Positions 38,913 through 47,157 of a stretch of 64,000 bases of DNA are shown one piece after another. The notes beneath the pieces were generated by a model, which saw nothing but the letters and a program-made list of their open reading frames with translations, did not search any database and was not told the origin of the DNA. Position numbers and translations under genes: made by a program. The DNA is from Phaeobacter italicus (GTDB taxonomy: Bacteria; Pseudomonadota; Alphaproteobacteria; Rhodobacterales; Rhodobacteraceae), in NCBI RefSeq assembly GCF_001258055.1, contig NZ_CVRM01000011.1, positions 124,001 through 188,000 of the forward strand, given 5' to 3'. Positions within the stretch are counted from its first letter, which is position 1; each line of letters opens with the position of its first letter.

Positions 38913-40418
38913 TCAGCCAGCGCGACGCTCTGCAAAGCTCAGCGCGATGAAGCTTGGCATGTGGTCGCCCATGCCAACAACCACACGGTCGTTGTTGTTG
39001 CCACGGCCACGGTTGTTTTTGGACTTCTGGTTGCCCTTTTGGTCCGGCTTGCCACGATTGGCTGCCTTGGGCTCTTCGGTCTTTGCGGGTTCTGCGGCCT
39101 TGGCCTCCACCACATTTGCCTCGACGGCTGTGGTCTCTTCCTTGGCGGCATCCTTGCTGCGCGAGGAGCGGCGGCTACGGGTCTTGCGTTCTGTGGTCTC
39201 GCCGTCTTTGGCTTCGGCAGTGTCCTGGGCCTTGGCGTCCGCTTTGGCCTTGGGGTCTGCCTTGGCCTTTTTGAACGGATTCTCGATACGCGGGATCTCC
39301 TGCTGAACGAGACGCTCGATGTCTTCCAGGTTCTTTTCGTCCTTGGGCACGCAGATCATCATCGCAGTACCGTCGCGACCGGCGCGACCGGTACGGCCAA
39401 TGCGGTGAACATAGTCCTCTGCGTGGCTGGGCACGTCGAAATTGAACACGTGGCTGACAGTTGGAACGTCCAGACCACGGGCCGCCACATCGGAGGCCAC
39501 GAGGAAACGAAGATTGCCTTCGCGGAACTCGTCCAGCGTCTTCATGCGCTGGCTCTGATCGAGATCACCGTGGATCGGCGCGGCATTGTAGCCATATTTC
39601 TTGAGCGATTTGGCGCAGATATCCACGTCCGTCTTCCGGTTGCAGAAGATGATCGCGTTTGTGCATTTTTCGCCTTCCTGATCGATCAGGTGGCGCAGCA
39701 GCTTCCGCTTTTCACTGCCTTCACGATCGCGGCGGGAGGCTTTGAACAGCACCACGCCTTGGGTGATGTTCTCGGAGGTCGTGGCCTGCCGGGCGACTTC
39801 GATCCGCTCGGGTGCGGAGAGGAAGGTATTGGTGATGCGTTCAATCTCGGGTGCCATTGTCGCAGAGAAGAACAGCGTCTGGCGAGTGAAGGGCGTCAGG
39901 CCGAAAATGCGTTCGATATCAGGGATGAAACCCATATCGAGCATACGGTCAGCTTCGTCGACAACCATGACTTTCACGTCAGACAGAATCAGTTTGCCAC
40001 GCTCGAAATGGTCGAGCAGTCGGCCGGGCGTTGCGATCAGGACGTCGACACCCTTGTCGATCAGCGCGTCCTGCTCCTTGAACGACACCCCACCAATCAG
40101 CAGCGCTTTGGTAAGGTTCAGGTGCTTGGTGTAGGTGTCGAAGTTCTCGGCGACCTGCGCCGCGAGCTCGCGTGTTGGGCACAGCACAAGGCTCCGCGGC
40201 ATCCGCGCCCGTGCACGACCCCGTGCAAGAAGGGTGATCATCGGCAGAGTGAAGGACGCGGTCTTGCCGGTCCCGGTTTGCGCGATCCCCAGAACATCAC
40301 GGCCCTCGAGAGCGGGCGGAATGGCGCCTGCCTGAATCGGTGTGGGGGATTCGTAACCCGCTTCCTCAATTGCTTTGAGGACTTTGGGGTTCAGGTTCAG
40401 ATCTGAAAATTTTGTCAT
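38913..40418 (-). CDS. DEAD-box ATP-dependent RNA helicase, RhlE-like
   Basis: 501 residues. RecA-like core with Q motif PTPIQ, motif I AQTGTGKT, motif II VVDEADRMLD, motif III SAT and motif VI HRIGRTGRAG. The C-terminal tail from about 385 is low-complexity, rich in Lys, Ala and Glu and ending in an Arg/Asn/Gly-rich stretch, typical of RNA-binding tails in cold-shock and ribosome-assembly helicases. Monocistronic: own promoter and terminator. Confidence 0.93.
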   Translation of the reverse strand: MTKFSDLNLNPKVLKAIEEAGYESPTPIQAGAIPPALEGRDVLGIAQTGTGKTASFTLPMITLLARGRARARMPRSLVLCPTRELAAQVAENFDTYTKHLNLTKALLIGGVSFKEQDALIDKGVDVLIATPGRLLDHFERGKLILSDVKVMVVDEADRMLDMGFIPDIERIFGLTPFTRQTLFFSATMAPEIERITNTFLSAPERIEVARQATTSENITQGVVLFKASRRDREGSEKRKLLRHLIDQEGEKCTNAIIFCNRKTDVDICAKSLKKYGYNAAPIHGDLDQSQRMKTLDEFREGNLRFLVASDVAARGLDVPTVSHVFNFDVPSHAEDYVHRIGRTGRAGRDGTAMMICVPKDEKNLEDIERLVQQEIPRIENPFKKAKADPKAKADAKAQDTAEAKDGETTERKTRSRRSSRSKDAAKEETTAVEANVVEAKAAEPAKTEEPKAANRGKPDQKGNQKSKNNRGRGNNNDRVVVGMGDHMPSFIALSFAERRAG

Positions 40419-40514
40419 TTGCGTCCGTTTTTGCGGACACTGACCTGGCCCGCGCGTGTCTAACAGTGCCTGTCCCGCATGGTCTTGCGTCCTGTCTGGA
40501 CTGGCTTGCGGCGG

Positions 40515-40543
40515 GGCATAGCAAAATCCGCCATGATCGTCAA
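40515..40543 (-). promoter_or_regulatory. Candidate promoter of the RNA helicase gene
   Basis: On the minus strand TTGACG (40538-40543), a 17-base spacer and TATGCC (40515-40520), about 97 bases before the helicase ATG. The roughly 90-base leader could host cold-dependent control, as in other helicase genes, but no structure was resolved. Confidence 0.45.
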
Positions 40544-40598
40544 TTAAACCGCGATTTTACCGCTGTTTTGATTGCGACACGGGTAATCGCGAAACAGT

Positions 40599-41558
40599 TT
40601 AGTCAAATTGAGGGAAATGTCGCTGTCGTTTGGCGTCGAGATCCAGCTGACAGTGGTGGACCATGTTGCGTGACTGCAGTTCGGAAAACACCCTCGGGTG
40701 CTCCGCATTGATTTCTGCAAAGAACCGACGCAAGCCGTCTTGGCCGTGTTCCTCTTCCACCATCGACAGCAGTTCATGAGCGCTGAAACCGCCCATGGCC
40801 CGGGGGAAACCGGCGGAAAGACCTGGCCTGTAAGACCCCCGCTGCAATCGGAAACGGTAGGTGGATTGCCAATGATCCCAGCTTGTCGCGTGCCGGTGGC
40901 ACAGCTGGAGGGCAGAGGTGATTGCTTCGCCGGGAATTTTTTCTCCGTCTCGAAGAAGGTTGTGAATGCGAAACTGCACATCTTGCAGCCCTGTACGGGC
41001 AAACAGCTTGCCTGCGGTGTGGCTCAGGAAGCCACCTTTCAGAAAACTACCGAATTCGGGATAGATTGCGCGAACCTCGTCCTCGCGTTCAGGGCCTGGA
41101 GGCACCATTGATTTATAGTGGTCTTGCCGCCCGGCCAGCGCCTCTAGCGGGCGCAGCCGCAAGGTCGTGGTGCCTGGTGGCAAGCTCGTCAATATATCCG
41201 CGACCTTGGGTGCGCCGACGTCCGGCATTGGCCAGATGAATTCATCCGCATCAATATGGGCAACCCAATCGGTTTGAATGCGGCGGTAGGCGTGGGTGGC
41301 GTTCATGGTCTGTCGGACCTGATGCATCGCCGGCCGGGCGCGTTTACGCTTGCGCCAATAGGTGTCGTCACATGTCGTGACGCGGACCTTTGGATGGGCC
41401 TTCAAATGCACAAAGGTCTCGTCATTGGGTTCATCGAGATAGATGTGCACGCGATGGGCGCCGAGATCCAGATGGTAGGCGGCAAACGTCAGAACCGTAC
41501 GCGCATCGGCCTTGATGGTGCTGACAATGCCCCAGGTGGTTCGTTTCTCTGGCGTCAT
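40599..41558 (-). CDS. Glycosyltransferase family 2 protein (GT2_4 type)
   Basis: 319 residues with an N-terminal nucleotide-sugar transferase core: WGIVSTIKADARTVLTFAAYHLDLGAHRVHIYLDE at the start and the metal-binding D-A-D-E-F at 103-107. The remainder is rich in His and Arg, ending HFPQFD. Members add sugars to surface glycans or unknown acceptors. Start overlaps the upstream gene by 4 bases, so the pair probably works together. Confidence 0.85.
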   Translation of the reverse strand: MTPEKRTTWGIVSTIKADARTVLTFAAYHLDLGAHRVHIYLDEPNDETFVHLKAHPKVRVTTCDDTYWRKRKRARPAMHQVRQTMNATHAYRRIQTDWVAHIDADEFIWPMPDVGAPKVADILTSLPPGTTTLRLRPLEALAGRQDHYKSMVPPGPEREDEVRAIYPEFGSFLKGGFLSHTAGKLFARTGLQDVQFRIHNLLRDGEKIPGEAITSALQLCHRHATSWDHWQSTYRFRLQRGSYRPGLSAGFPRAMGGFSAHELLSMVEEEHGQDGLRRFFAEINAEHPRVFSELQSRNMVHHCQLDLDAKRQRHFPQFD

Positions 41559-42301
41559 GATTTGCGAGGCGCCTTGTAACGCTGGATGCGTCCAAAGATG
41601 CTGCGTGGATCCTCCATCACCATCCGCAGCATTTTCATGCCAAGCGGACGCAACACCAAATCGTTTTCACAGATACGCCACAGCCGGGCCAGCATGTGTC
41701 GGTCCAGGTCCCCATGGGGGAGGTGGTAGGGGCTCATGCCAAAACCCAGGTCATCCAATTCCTTGCCCTTGATCCGGGGCAGGCCGCGATCAAGCGGGCG
41801 ACCAGACAGTCTGCGTTCACTGTCATGCAGCTTGATCAGGTGAAACAGCATCTGCAAGCCTTGCCCGCCAAGCCGTTGCTCTATCGTCTCTCCGTGATCG
41901 GCAAAGGTGGCCGCAGCAGAGATCAGCCAGCGGATGGGGAGATCTGCAGCAAGGTCCGCCCCATGTTCGGTCCAGATCCGCAGAAACAGCGCGCGCGCTT
42001 CTTGTGGTGGGTCCCGACGGCGCAGGATCGCGATGCAAAGCGCGTGAAGCGCCCAGATCTCTGGCGCGCCCGCAAATTCTGCGCATAAGGCCTGCCATTT
42101 ATGCGCAATATGATGGTCCGGCAGATCGTCCAGAGAGGGAGCGCTCGACGCAGGGGGCGGGAGTGGGGTAAACAAATCCGTCAACACCACGTCGACCGGG
42201 GGCAGCGCTGACAAAGGCGCCTGAAACGGTGTCTCACGTCTCTCTAGCTGTCGCAGCAGTTTGTAGAACCCGCCAGGATAGTTTTGTTTTGCAATATCCA
42301 T
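41555..42301 (-). CDS. Protein of unknown function, coupled to glycosyltransferase
   Basis: 248 residues, mainly helical. It has a Pro-rich stretch (PLPPPASSAPSLDDLP) near residue 48-63, a central region with LHALCIAILRRRDPPQEARALFLRIW resembling a helical repeat, and a basic C-terminus. No signal peptide or catalytic motif seen. Translationally coupled to the glycosyltransferase gene, which suggests a role in the same surface glycan process. Directly downstream of prfC on the same strand (39 bases). Confidence 0.7.
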   Translation of the reverse strand: MDIAKQNYPGGFYKLLRQLERRETPFQAPLSALPPVDVVLTDLFTPLPPPASSAPSLDDLPDHHIAHKWQALCAEFAGAPEIWALHALCIAILRRRDPPQEARALFLRIWTEHGADLAADLPIRWLISAAATFADHGETIEQRLGGQGLQMLFHLIKLHDSERRLSGRPLDRGLPRIKGKELDDLGFGMSPYHLPHGDLDRHMLARLWRICENDLVLRPLGMKMLRMVMEDPRSIFGRIQRYKAPRKS

Positions 42302-42340
42302 GGCGGGTCAGCTGTCAGCGTTTGGAGCAGGAAACGGGGT

Positions 42341-43948
42341 TCAGACCATCATTTCTTTGGTCGCGGTCAGTTTCAAGTCCGGATAGTCGCGTTCTACCCG
42401 GTCGATGTCCCATTGCAGACGTGTGAGGTAAACAACGTCCCCGTCGTGGTCGTGGGCAATGTGCTGCTTGTTGGTGTTGATGAACTTGTCCATCGCCTGC
42501 TTGTCGCCGCTGACCCAGCGGGCAGAGGTGAACTGGGAGGCTTCAAAGCGTACGGGCAGGCCGTATTCCATCTCGATCCTGCTGGCGAGGACCTCAAACT
42601 GCAATTGGCCAACCACGCCGACGATAAAGCCGGAGCCGATTGACGGTTTGAACACCTTGGCTGCGCCTTCCTCGGCGAATTGCATCAGCGCCTTTTCAAG
42701 GTGCTTGGCCTTCATCGGATCGCCCGCGCGCACGCCTTGCAGCAGTTCCGGGGCAAAGGATGGGATGCCGCTCACACGGAGAGCTTCTCCCTCCGTCAGC
42801 GTATCACCGATGCGCAGCTGACCGTGGTTCGGGATGCCGATGATATCGCCGGCCCAGGCCTCTTCTGCCAGTTCGCGGTCTGAGGCGAGGAACAGGACCG
42901 GGTTGGATACCGCCATCGGCTTTTTGGTGCGCACATGGGTCAGCTTCATGCCGCGTTTGAAATGGCCCGACGCAAGCCGGACAAAGGCCACACGGTCCCG
43001 GTGCTTGGGGTCCATGTTGGCCTGCACCTTGAACACAAAGCCTGCGACTTTCTTTTCGTCGGGTGCGATCTGGCGGGGTTCGGCGGACTGCGGCTGCGGC
43101 TCGGGGCCGTAGGTGGAAATCCCGTCCATCAGTTCCTTCACGCCGAAGGAGTTGATGGCAGAGCCGAACCAGATCGGGGTCATGTGCCCCTCAAGCACCG
43201 ATTGCGGGTCAAGCGCAGGCAGCAACTCGCGCGCCATCTCGACCTCTTCCAGCAGTTTGTCGAGCAGATGCGCCGGCACGTGTTCGGCCAGCTTGGGGTC
43301 GTCCAACCCTTCAATCGCGATGCTCTCGGCAACCTTGTTGCGGTCGGCCCGGTCCATCAGTTCCAGCCGATCGCGCAGCATGTCATAGCAGCCAATGAAA
43401 TCACGGCCCACACCAATCGGCCAGCTGGCCGGCGTTACGTCAATGGCAAGGTTCTGCTGGATCTCGTCAATGATCTCAAAGGTGTCGCGGCTCTCGCGGT
43501 CCATCTTGTTACAGAAGGTCAGGATCGGCAGGTCGCGCAGGCGGCAGACCTCGAACAGCTTCTGTGTCTGGCTTTCCACGCCTTTTGCACCGTCGATCAC
43601 CATCACCGCCGCATCCACTGCGGTCAGCGTGCGGTATGTGTCTTCGGAAAAATCCGAGTGGCCGGGTGTGTCGACGAGGTTGAAGCGATAGTTTGCAAAG
43701 TCAAACGACATCGCCGATGCAGAAACCGAGATCCCGCGGTCCTTTTCCATCTGCATAAAGTCAGAGCGCGTCCGCCGCGCCTCACCCTTGGCGCGCACCT
43801 GGCCAGCCATCTGAATGGCGCCCCCGTAAAGAAGGAATTTTTCGGTCAAGGTGGTCTTGCCCGCATCCGGGTGCGAGATGATCGCAAAGGTGCGGCGCCG
43901 AGCGATCTCAGCAGGCAGGTCGGGGCGGTTTGTGACGGTATCGAGCAT
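42341..43948 (-). CDS. prfC: Peptide chain release factor 3
   Basis: GTPase that ejects RF1/RF2 from the ribosome after termination. The 535-residue protein has G1 SHPDAGKT (25-32), DTPGHSDFSED for G3 and NKMDRESRD for G4, followed by EF-G-like domain II and the RF3 C-terminal domain. I use ATG 43948 because it begins just before the G domain; the longer frame to 44020 adds a non-conserved extension. Confidence 0.93.
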   Translation of the reverse strand: MLDTVTNRPDLPAEIARRRTFAIISHPDAGKTTLTEKFLLYGGAIQMAGQVRAKGEARRTRSDFMQMEKDRGISVSASAMSFDFANYRFNLVDTPGHSDFSEDTYRTLTAVDAAVMVIDGAKGVESQTQKLFEVCRLRDLPILTFCNKMDRESRDTFEIIDEIQQNLAIDVTPASWPIGVGRDFIGCYDMLRDRLELMDRADRNKVAESIAIEGLDDPKLAEHVPAHLLDKLLEEVEMARELLPALDPQSVLEGHMTPIWFGSAINSFGVKELMDGISTYGPEPQPQSAEPRQIAPDEKKVAGFVFKVQANMDPKHRDRVAFVRLASGHFKRGMKLTHVRTKKPMAVSNPVLFLASDRELAEEAWAGDIIGIPNHGQLRIGDTLTEGEALRVSGIPSFAPELLQGVRAGDPMKAKHLEKALMQFAEEGAAKVFKPSIGSGFIVGVVGQLQFEVLASRIEMEYGLPVRFEASQFTSARWVSGDKQAMDKFINTNKQHIAHDHDGDVVYLTRLQWDIDRVERDYPDLKLTATKEMMV

Positions 43949-44248
43949 GTGCGCGCGTATATCAGGAATGCAGGCCGAGGCAAGAAAAACAGGGGCGGAG
44001 AGGCGTATAGACAGGCTCACCCATCGCGTGTTCTGACGTAAGGTAATGTAAATTTCTGAGTGTCCGCTGTCAGTTGGCCAGACAGTTCCCTGATTGGCGA
44101 CAATCTCGCGGGATTGTTTTTACGTGTTTTGTTTAAATTTGGCGAAAATTGGGCGAAACTTGGGTCAAGTTGCCGAATTTCAGATTTCCGACGGCCGCTA
44201 GCCTTGTCCGATTTGGCGGGCAAGCTTGGCCATTTGTGGGGGAGCTCC
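43949..44248. other. 300-base intergenic region with phased TTGG repeats
   Basis: Divergent region between prfC and the acidic-protein gene. It holds a small hairpin with T-run (44100-44121, ACAATC/GATTGT) and four TTGG-type units at 44139, 44149, 44160 and 44170. No ORF with coding character is seen. Confidence 0.5.
44139..44177 (+). repeat. Four helically phased TTGG(N)C-type direct repeats
   Basis: Units starting at 44139, 44149, 44160 and 44170 read TTGGCGAA, TTGGGCGAA, TTGGGTCAA and TTGCCGAA. Their spacing of 10, 11 and 10 bases puts them on one face of the helix, 70-110 bases before the acidic-protein start. This suggests a regulator-binding array. Confidence 0.45.
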
Positions 44249-45151
44249 ATGCCAGTTCAATCCAAAGTATTCACGTATCAGATCGACGGTCTGTCCTACA
44301 TTGTCACTCTGTACGAACAGGAAGGGTCGTTTTTCTCGGACATCACGGTGGTCGAAGGGGCCATGGACGTGAATGCCGTGTACTTCGGGGATGACGAGTT
44401 CTCAGGCTCCAGCGAAAACCTTGATGGACCGCTCAACATGAATGGAACCCGTCTTGATGGAGAGCGCATCCAGTGGGACGAGGCTGTCGCGCTCAGTGAT
44501 CCGGGCCTTGGCCCAGAAGGCGAAGACAAGGAAACTTACCTCCAGACGGGGGATACCCTGACGTTGGAGCTGGATATCGACAGCCTTGATGAAGTCGATA
44601 TTTTCGGCATTCGTGCCACGTCAACCACCAACGACGCAGGTTCGATCAAGGCCGTGTCCGACGATCCGGAAGAACCGGAAGAGCCCGAAGATCCGCAGGA
44701 TCCAACCTACGAAAAACTGTTCTTCGGAGAGGTCTTTTCGGATGCGGGCGATCCATTGGGCGGGACCTTCATCTTGTCGGAAGAGCCAGATCCGAACCCC
44801 TACAGCATTCCATCCCTTCCCGAGGGAACAGATCCGACCTTTGAGAACTATGTCAGCTATTACCTGTCTGGCGCCATCGGCGGCGATCTGTCCTCCCTTG
44901 AAGGGGTAGTGTTCTATCAAACCGGGGAGGATGGCACGCAGGAGGAGGTGTTCCGCATCGACGCCCCGGAGGGAGGCTTCCAGGATCCAGAAGATCTGTT
45001 TGCTGCCTATGAGGACGCACTGGAGACGCAGGACATGCCTGCTAGCACCGAAGGCGAGAGCCTGATCATGGCCCTCAGCATTGAGGACGCATCAGAAGAC
45101 CTCGCGCCCGAGGCCGAAGAAGAGACCACTGAAGAGCTGGAGTTGATCTAA
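44249..45151 (+). CDS. Highly acidic protein of unknown function
   Basis: 300 residues with a strong excess of Asp and Glu. The N-terminal domain (1-130) is beta-rich: SKVFTYQIDGLSYIVTLYEQ, EGAMDVNAVYFGDDEFSG. A Glu/Pro hinge (DPEEPEEPEDPQDP) follows, then a second domain with PLGGTFILSEEPDPNPYS, and an acidic tail EEETTEELELI. No signal peptide is seen. The composition recalls secreted calcium-binding or RTX-type exported proteins, but no GGxGxD repeat is present. Start ATG has GGGGGAG upstream. Confidence 0.72.
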   Translation: MPVQSKVFTYQIDGLSYIVTLYEQEGSFFSDITVVEGAMDVNAVYFGDDEFSGSSENLDGPLNMNGTRLDGERIQWDEAVALSDPGLGPEGEDKETYLQTGDTLTLELDIDSLDEVDIFGIRATSTTNDAGSIKAVSDDPEEPEEPEDPQDPTYEKLFFGEVFSDAGDPLGGTFILSEEPDPNPYSIPSLPEGTDPTFENYVSYYLSGAIGGDLSSLEGVVFYQTGEDGTQEEVFRIDAPEGGFQDPEDLFAAYEDALETQDMPASTEGESLIMALSIEDASEDLAPEAEEETTEELELI

Positions 45152-45213
45152 AGCAGGCTCTGGTCTGGTGATCCGCTGTAATCAGTCCGCATTGCAGCTG
45201 TTATTCATAAATC

Positions 45214-45240
45214 GGGTCCGCAACCTGCGGGCCCTTTTTT
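45214..45240 (+). terminator. Rho-independent terminator of the acidic-protein gene
   Basis: Stem GGGTCCGC/GCGGGCCC (8 bp with one T:G pair), 5-base loop, then six T. It lies 63 bases beyond the stop. Confidence 0.8.
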
Positions 45241-45256
45241 GTCGGCCGCTTGAAGA

Positions 45257-45688
45257 TCAGGCCCAGGTAAGCCGCTGTCCGGCCAGGCATGCAGGCATCG
45301 CCTCCTCGGGCAACTGGCCGAGCTGTTCGAAAAAGGTGAAGGCATCAAACCGCGACTGGAGCTCGGCAATCTGGTTGTCGATGAACCGCATCATCACGAT
45401 CCCATCGGCCGAGACATTCTGTTCGCTGCCGTGAACATCTGAACGCAGAACGAAGAAGGTCGAGGTCCAATCTCCGTCTTCCATGTGGTGCAGAATATCA
45501 ACGGAAAACCTGCCGATTAGCCGGTGAACAGCCTCTACCAGAACGGGGAAATCGTCATGGGGGTTGGGCATCCCGTCGAGTGTATTGCTCTCTCTGACAG
45601 AAGGATGCAACAGCTCCGCCAAGACCGCAGCATTGTTGTTTTCCCAGATAGCGGTGAACCAGCGCTCAACAAGATGACGTTTGCTCAT
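45257..45688 (-). CDS. NTF2-like / SnoaL-like domain protein
   Basis: 143 residues starting MSKRHLVERWFTAIWENNN, the typical helix of SnoaL-like cone-fold domains. A central DDFPVLVEAVHRLIGRFSVDI segment and W-T-S-T-F-F-V-L-R-S-D-V-H-G strands follow. Such proteins range from polyketide cyclases to ligand-binding proteins; no activity can be assigned. The frame extends upstream to 45838 but lacks a better start. Monocistronic. Confidence 0.72.
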   Translation of the reverse strand: MSKRHLVERWFTAIWENNNAAVLAELLHPSVRESNTLDGMPNPHDDFPVLVEAVHRLIGRFSVDILHHMEDGDWTSTFFVLRSDVHGSEQNVSADGIVMMRFIDNQIAELQSRFDAFTFFEQLGQLPEEAMPACLAGQRLTWA

Positions 45689-45826
45689 ATTCAAATTCCC
45701 ACAGCCGATCCGAAGCAGCACGGAACCGGGCAGTCTGGCGAACGTAGACGTGTTCGGTACAAAAAATGTAAACGCGACTAATGATTGCACTGCCACGCGA
45801 TTGGGCGGCTTGTTAGCGCTAAACAC

Positions 45827-45837
45827 TGTACTGTACA
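45827..45837. promoter_or_regulatory. Palindrome TGTAC-T-GTACA upstream of SnoaL-like gene
   Basis: Perfect 5-bp arms around one base, 139-149 bases before the SnoaL-like start. The size fits a small operator. No regulator gene lies beside it. Confidence 0.3.
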
Positions 45838-45866
45838 ATTGACTGCTGCGGGATGCCGCGTTGCGC

Positions 45867-46898
45867 TCAGCGCATCAGGGCGCGGCGCAGTTGGGATGGC
45901 AGTTGGGATGTCTGCGCAGAACGTTCGACCGCCACAGGCTGGATATCCAGCCCCGATGCAACCCGCTGGTGCCCCATCAACAATCCGGGGCTGTGGGCCA
46001 TATGGTCGTCGGGCAGGGCCGCGCGGGTCAAAGGGTCCAGCAGCAGGCTCTCTGCGGCAATCCCTTCGGCAAAGATGATGTGATGGCGATCAAACAGGAG
46101 TTGGAAATAATCCACGAAACCACCGCTCTGCACGGTGACGTCGCCACCGTTCACCAGATCTCTGGCACGGACGAGATGATCGGCGCGGCCAAGGCGGTGC
46201 AGATCCCGGCGGTTATGAACCAAAAGGCGGTGGTCGGGGCTCAGCAACAGGTCCCGCTCATTTCCATGGACACCGGCCCGGATCAGGACAGGGGCCAGAT
46301 CTCCGATGGCGCGCGTCGTGGTTTGACCAATCCAGCGCACCCGCTGTGCGCCATCATCTCGGGTCAGGACACGATCGCCAACCTGCAGCTTTTCAATTGG
46401 ACGCAGTGTCCCATTTGCGAGGGTGATTTGGGTGCCGCGGGTAAAGGAAACACAGGCCAGCTGCGCCAGTCGCCGTCGGGCCCCATCACGGGTTTTACGA
46501 ACGAGTGTATAGCCCAGTTGCGGCTCAAGCGGGGCAAGGGGCAGCAGATAAACGGCTGCGATCATGCCCGCGTTGTCCACCTCAACCATAACGATGCCGT
46601 CCACATTTGCGCCAACGTCGGGCATGAGGGTGATCAGGCAATCCAGATGGAGATGCGCACCAGCAGATCCTGTATCACTGTTCCCGGCAATCAGCAGCTG
46701 CCCGTCGGCGCGCGCGGTCAATCGCAGTTCCTTGGGCCGCTGACCGGAGGCCAGCTGATACACGTCATCCAACGCCAGATCGTCGATCACTCCGATCGGA
46801 TCCCCGGTGTTGGCGCCCATTTCCACGCAAAATGACGTTGCAGGAAATACTGCAACGGTCTGAGTGATCTGGGCTGCGTTCTGCAACGGTGTCAGCAT
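45867..46898 (-). CDS. Hint-domain protein (Hint copy 2)
   Basis: 343 residues. N-terminal region (1-145) is a beta-rich domain of unknown type. The Hint domain follows, with Cys149 in ACVSFTRGTQITL, LRPIEKLQVGDRVLT, His223 in SPDHRLLV, and the late YFQLLFDRHHIIFAEG motif. It differs from copy 1 in having only one Cys at the start of the domain. No signal peptide. Start is ATG 46898 (a TTG precedes it). Divergent from the SDR at 47158. Confidence 0.82.
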   Translation of the reverse strand: MLTPLQNAAQITQTVAVFPATSFCVEMGANTGDPIGVIDDLALDDVYQLASGQRPKELRLTARADGQLLIAGNSDTGSAGAHLHLDCLITLMPDVGANVDGIVMVEVDNAGMIAAVYLLPLAPLEPQLGYTLVRKTRDGARRRLAQLACVSFTRGTQITLANGTLRPIEKLQVGDRVLTRDDGAQRVRWIGQTTTRAIGDLAPVLIRAGVHGNERDLLLSPDHRLLVHNRRDLHRLGRADHLVRARDLVNGGDVTVQSGGFVDYFQLLFDRHHIIFAEGIAAESLLLDPLTRAALPDDHMAHSPGLLMGHQRVASGLDIQPVAVERSAQTSQLPSQLRRALMR

Positions 46899-46934
46899 CA
46901 AAAAAACCTAACCAAAACAAAGCGGACGCCGGAA

Positions 46935-47007
46935 TTGCGATCGCTGAGGTTCTGTTTGGGATCAAATTGTGGCGACTTGCGGACCGAACCGGGGTGGTTT
47001 TGCGAAA
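46935..47007 (+). repeat. Phased TTG-type repeats between Hint copy 2 and SDR genes
   Basis: Units resembling those before the acidic-protein gene start at 46935, 46956, 46967, 46977 and 47000 (TTGCG, TTGGGATCAA, TTGTGGCGA, TTGCGGACCGAA, TTGCGAAA). Spacings are near multiples of 10-11.5 bases. The match is looser than at the other two loci. Confidence 0.3.
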
Positions 47008-47157
47008 CCGTGTGACGTGCAGGGCGATCCGGCGCGAACAGGGGCTGGCCAAGGCTGTTCCAACCGTGCAAGGTCTTGACCAAGAGGCTGCTGGCGGGCT
47101 GTTGCTTTTGCAATATGTAGTCACGCGGTTCACAGAGTCAGCAAGGAGACGACGCAG

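Noticed and set aside
38877-40406. 509-codon plus-strand open frame opposite the RNA helicase gene
   Set aside because: The minus-strand frame has all DEAD-box motifs; the plus frame is low-complexity with no motif.
40550-40592. Inverted repeat CGCGATT...AATCGCG after the glycosyltransferase gene as a terminator
   Set aside because: Arms are imperfect and the loop is about 20 bases with only a short T-rich tail; left unassigned.
45867-46898. Hint genes as inteins in a host protein
   Set aside because: No C-terminal splicing motif or C-extein follows the domain, so protein splicing is not supported; a stand-alone Hint role is more likely.
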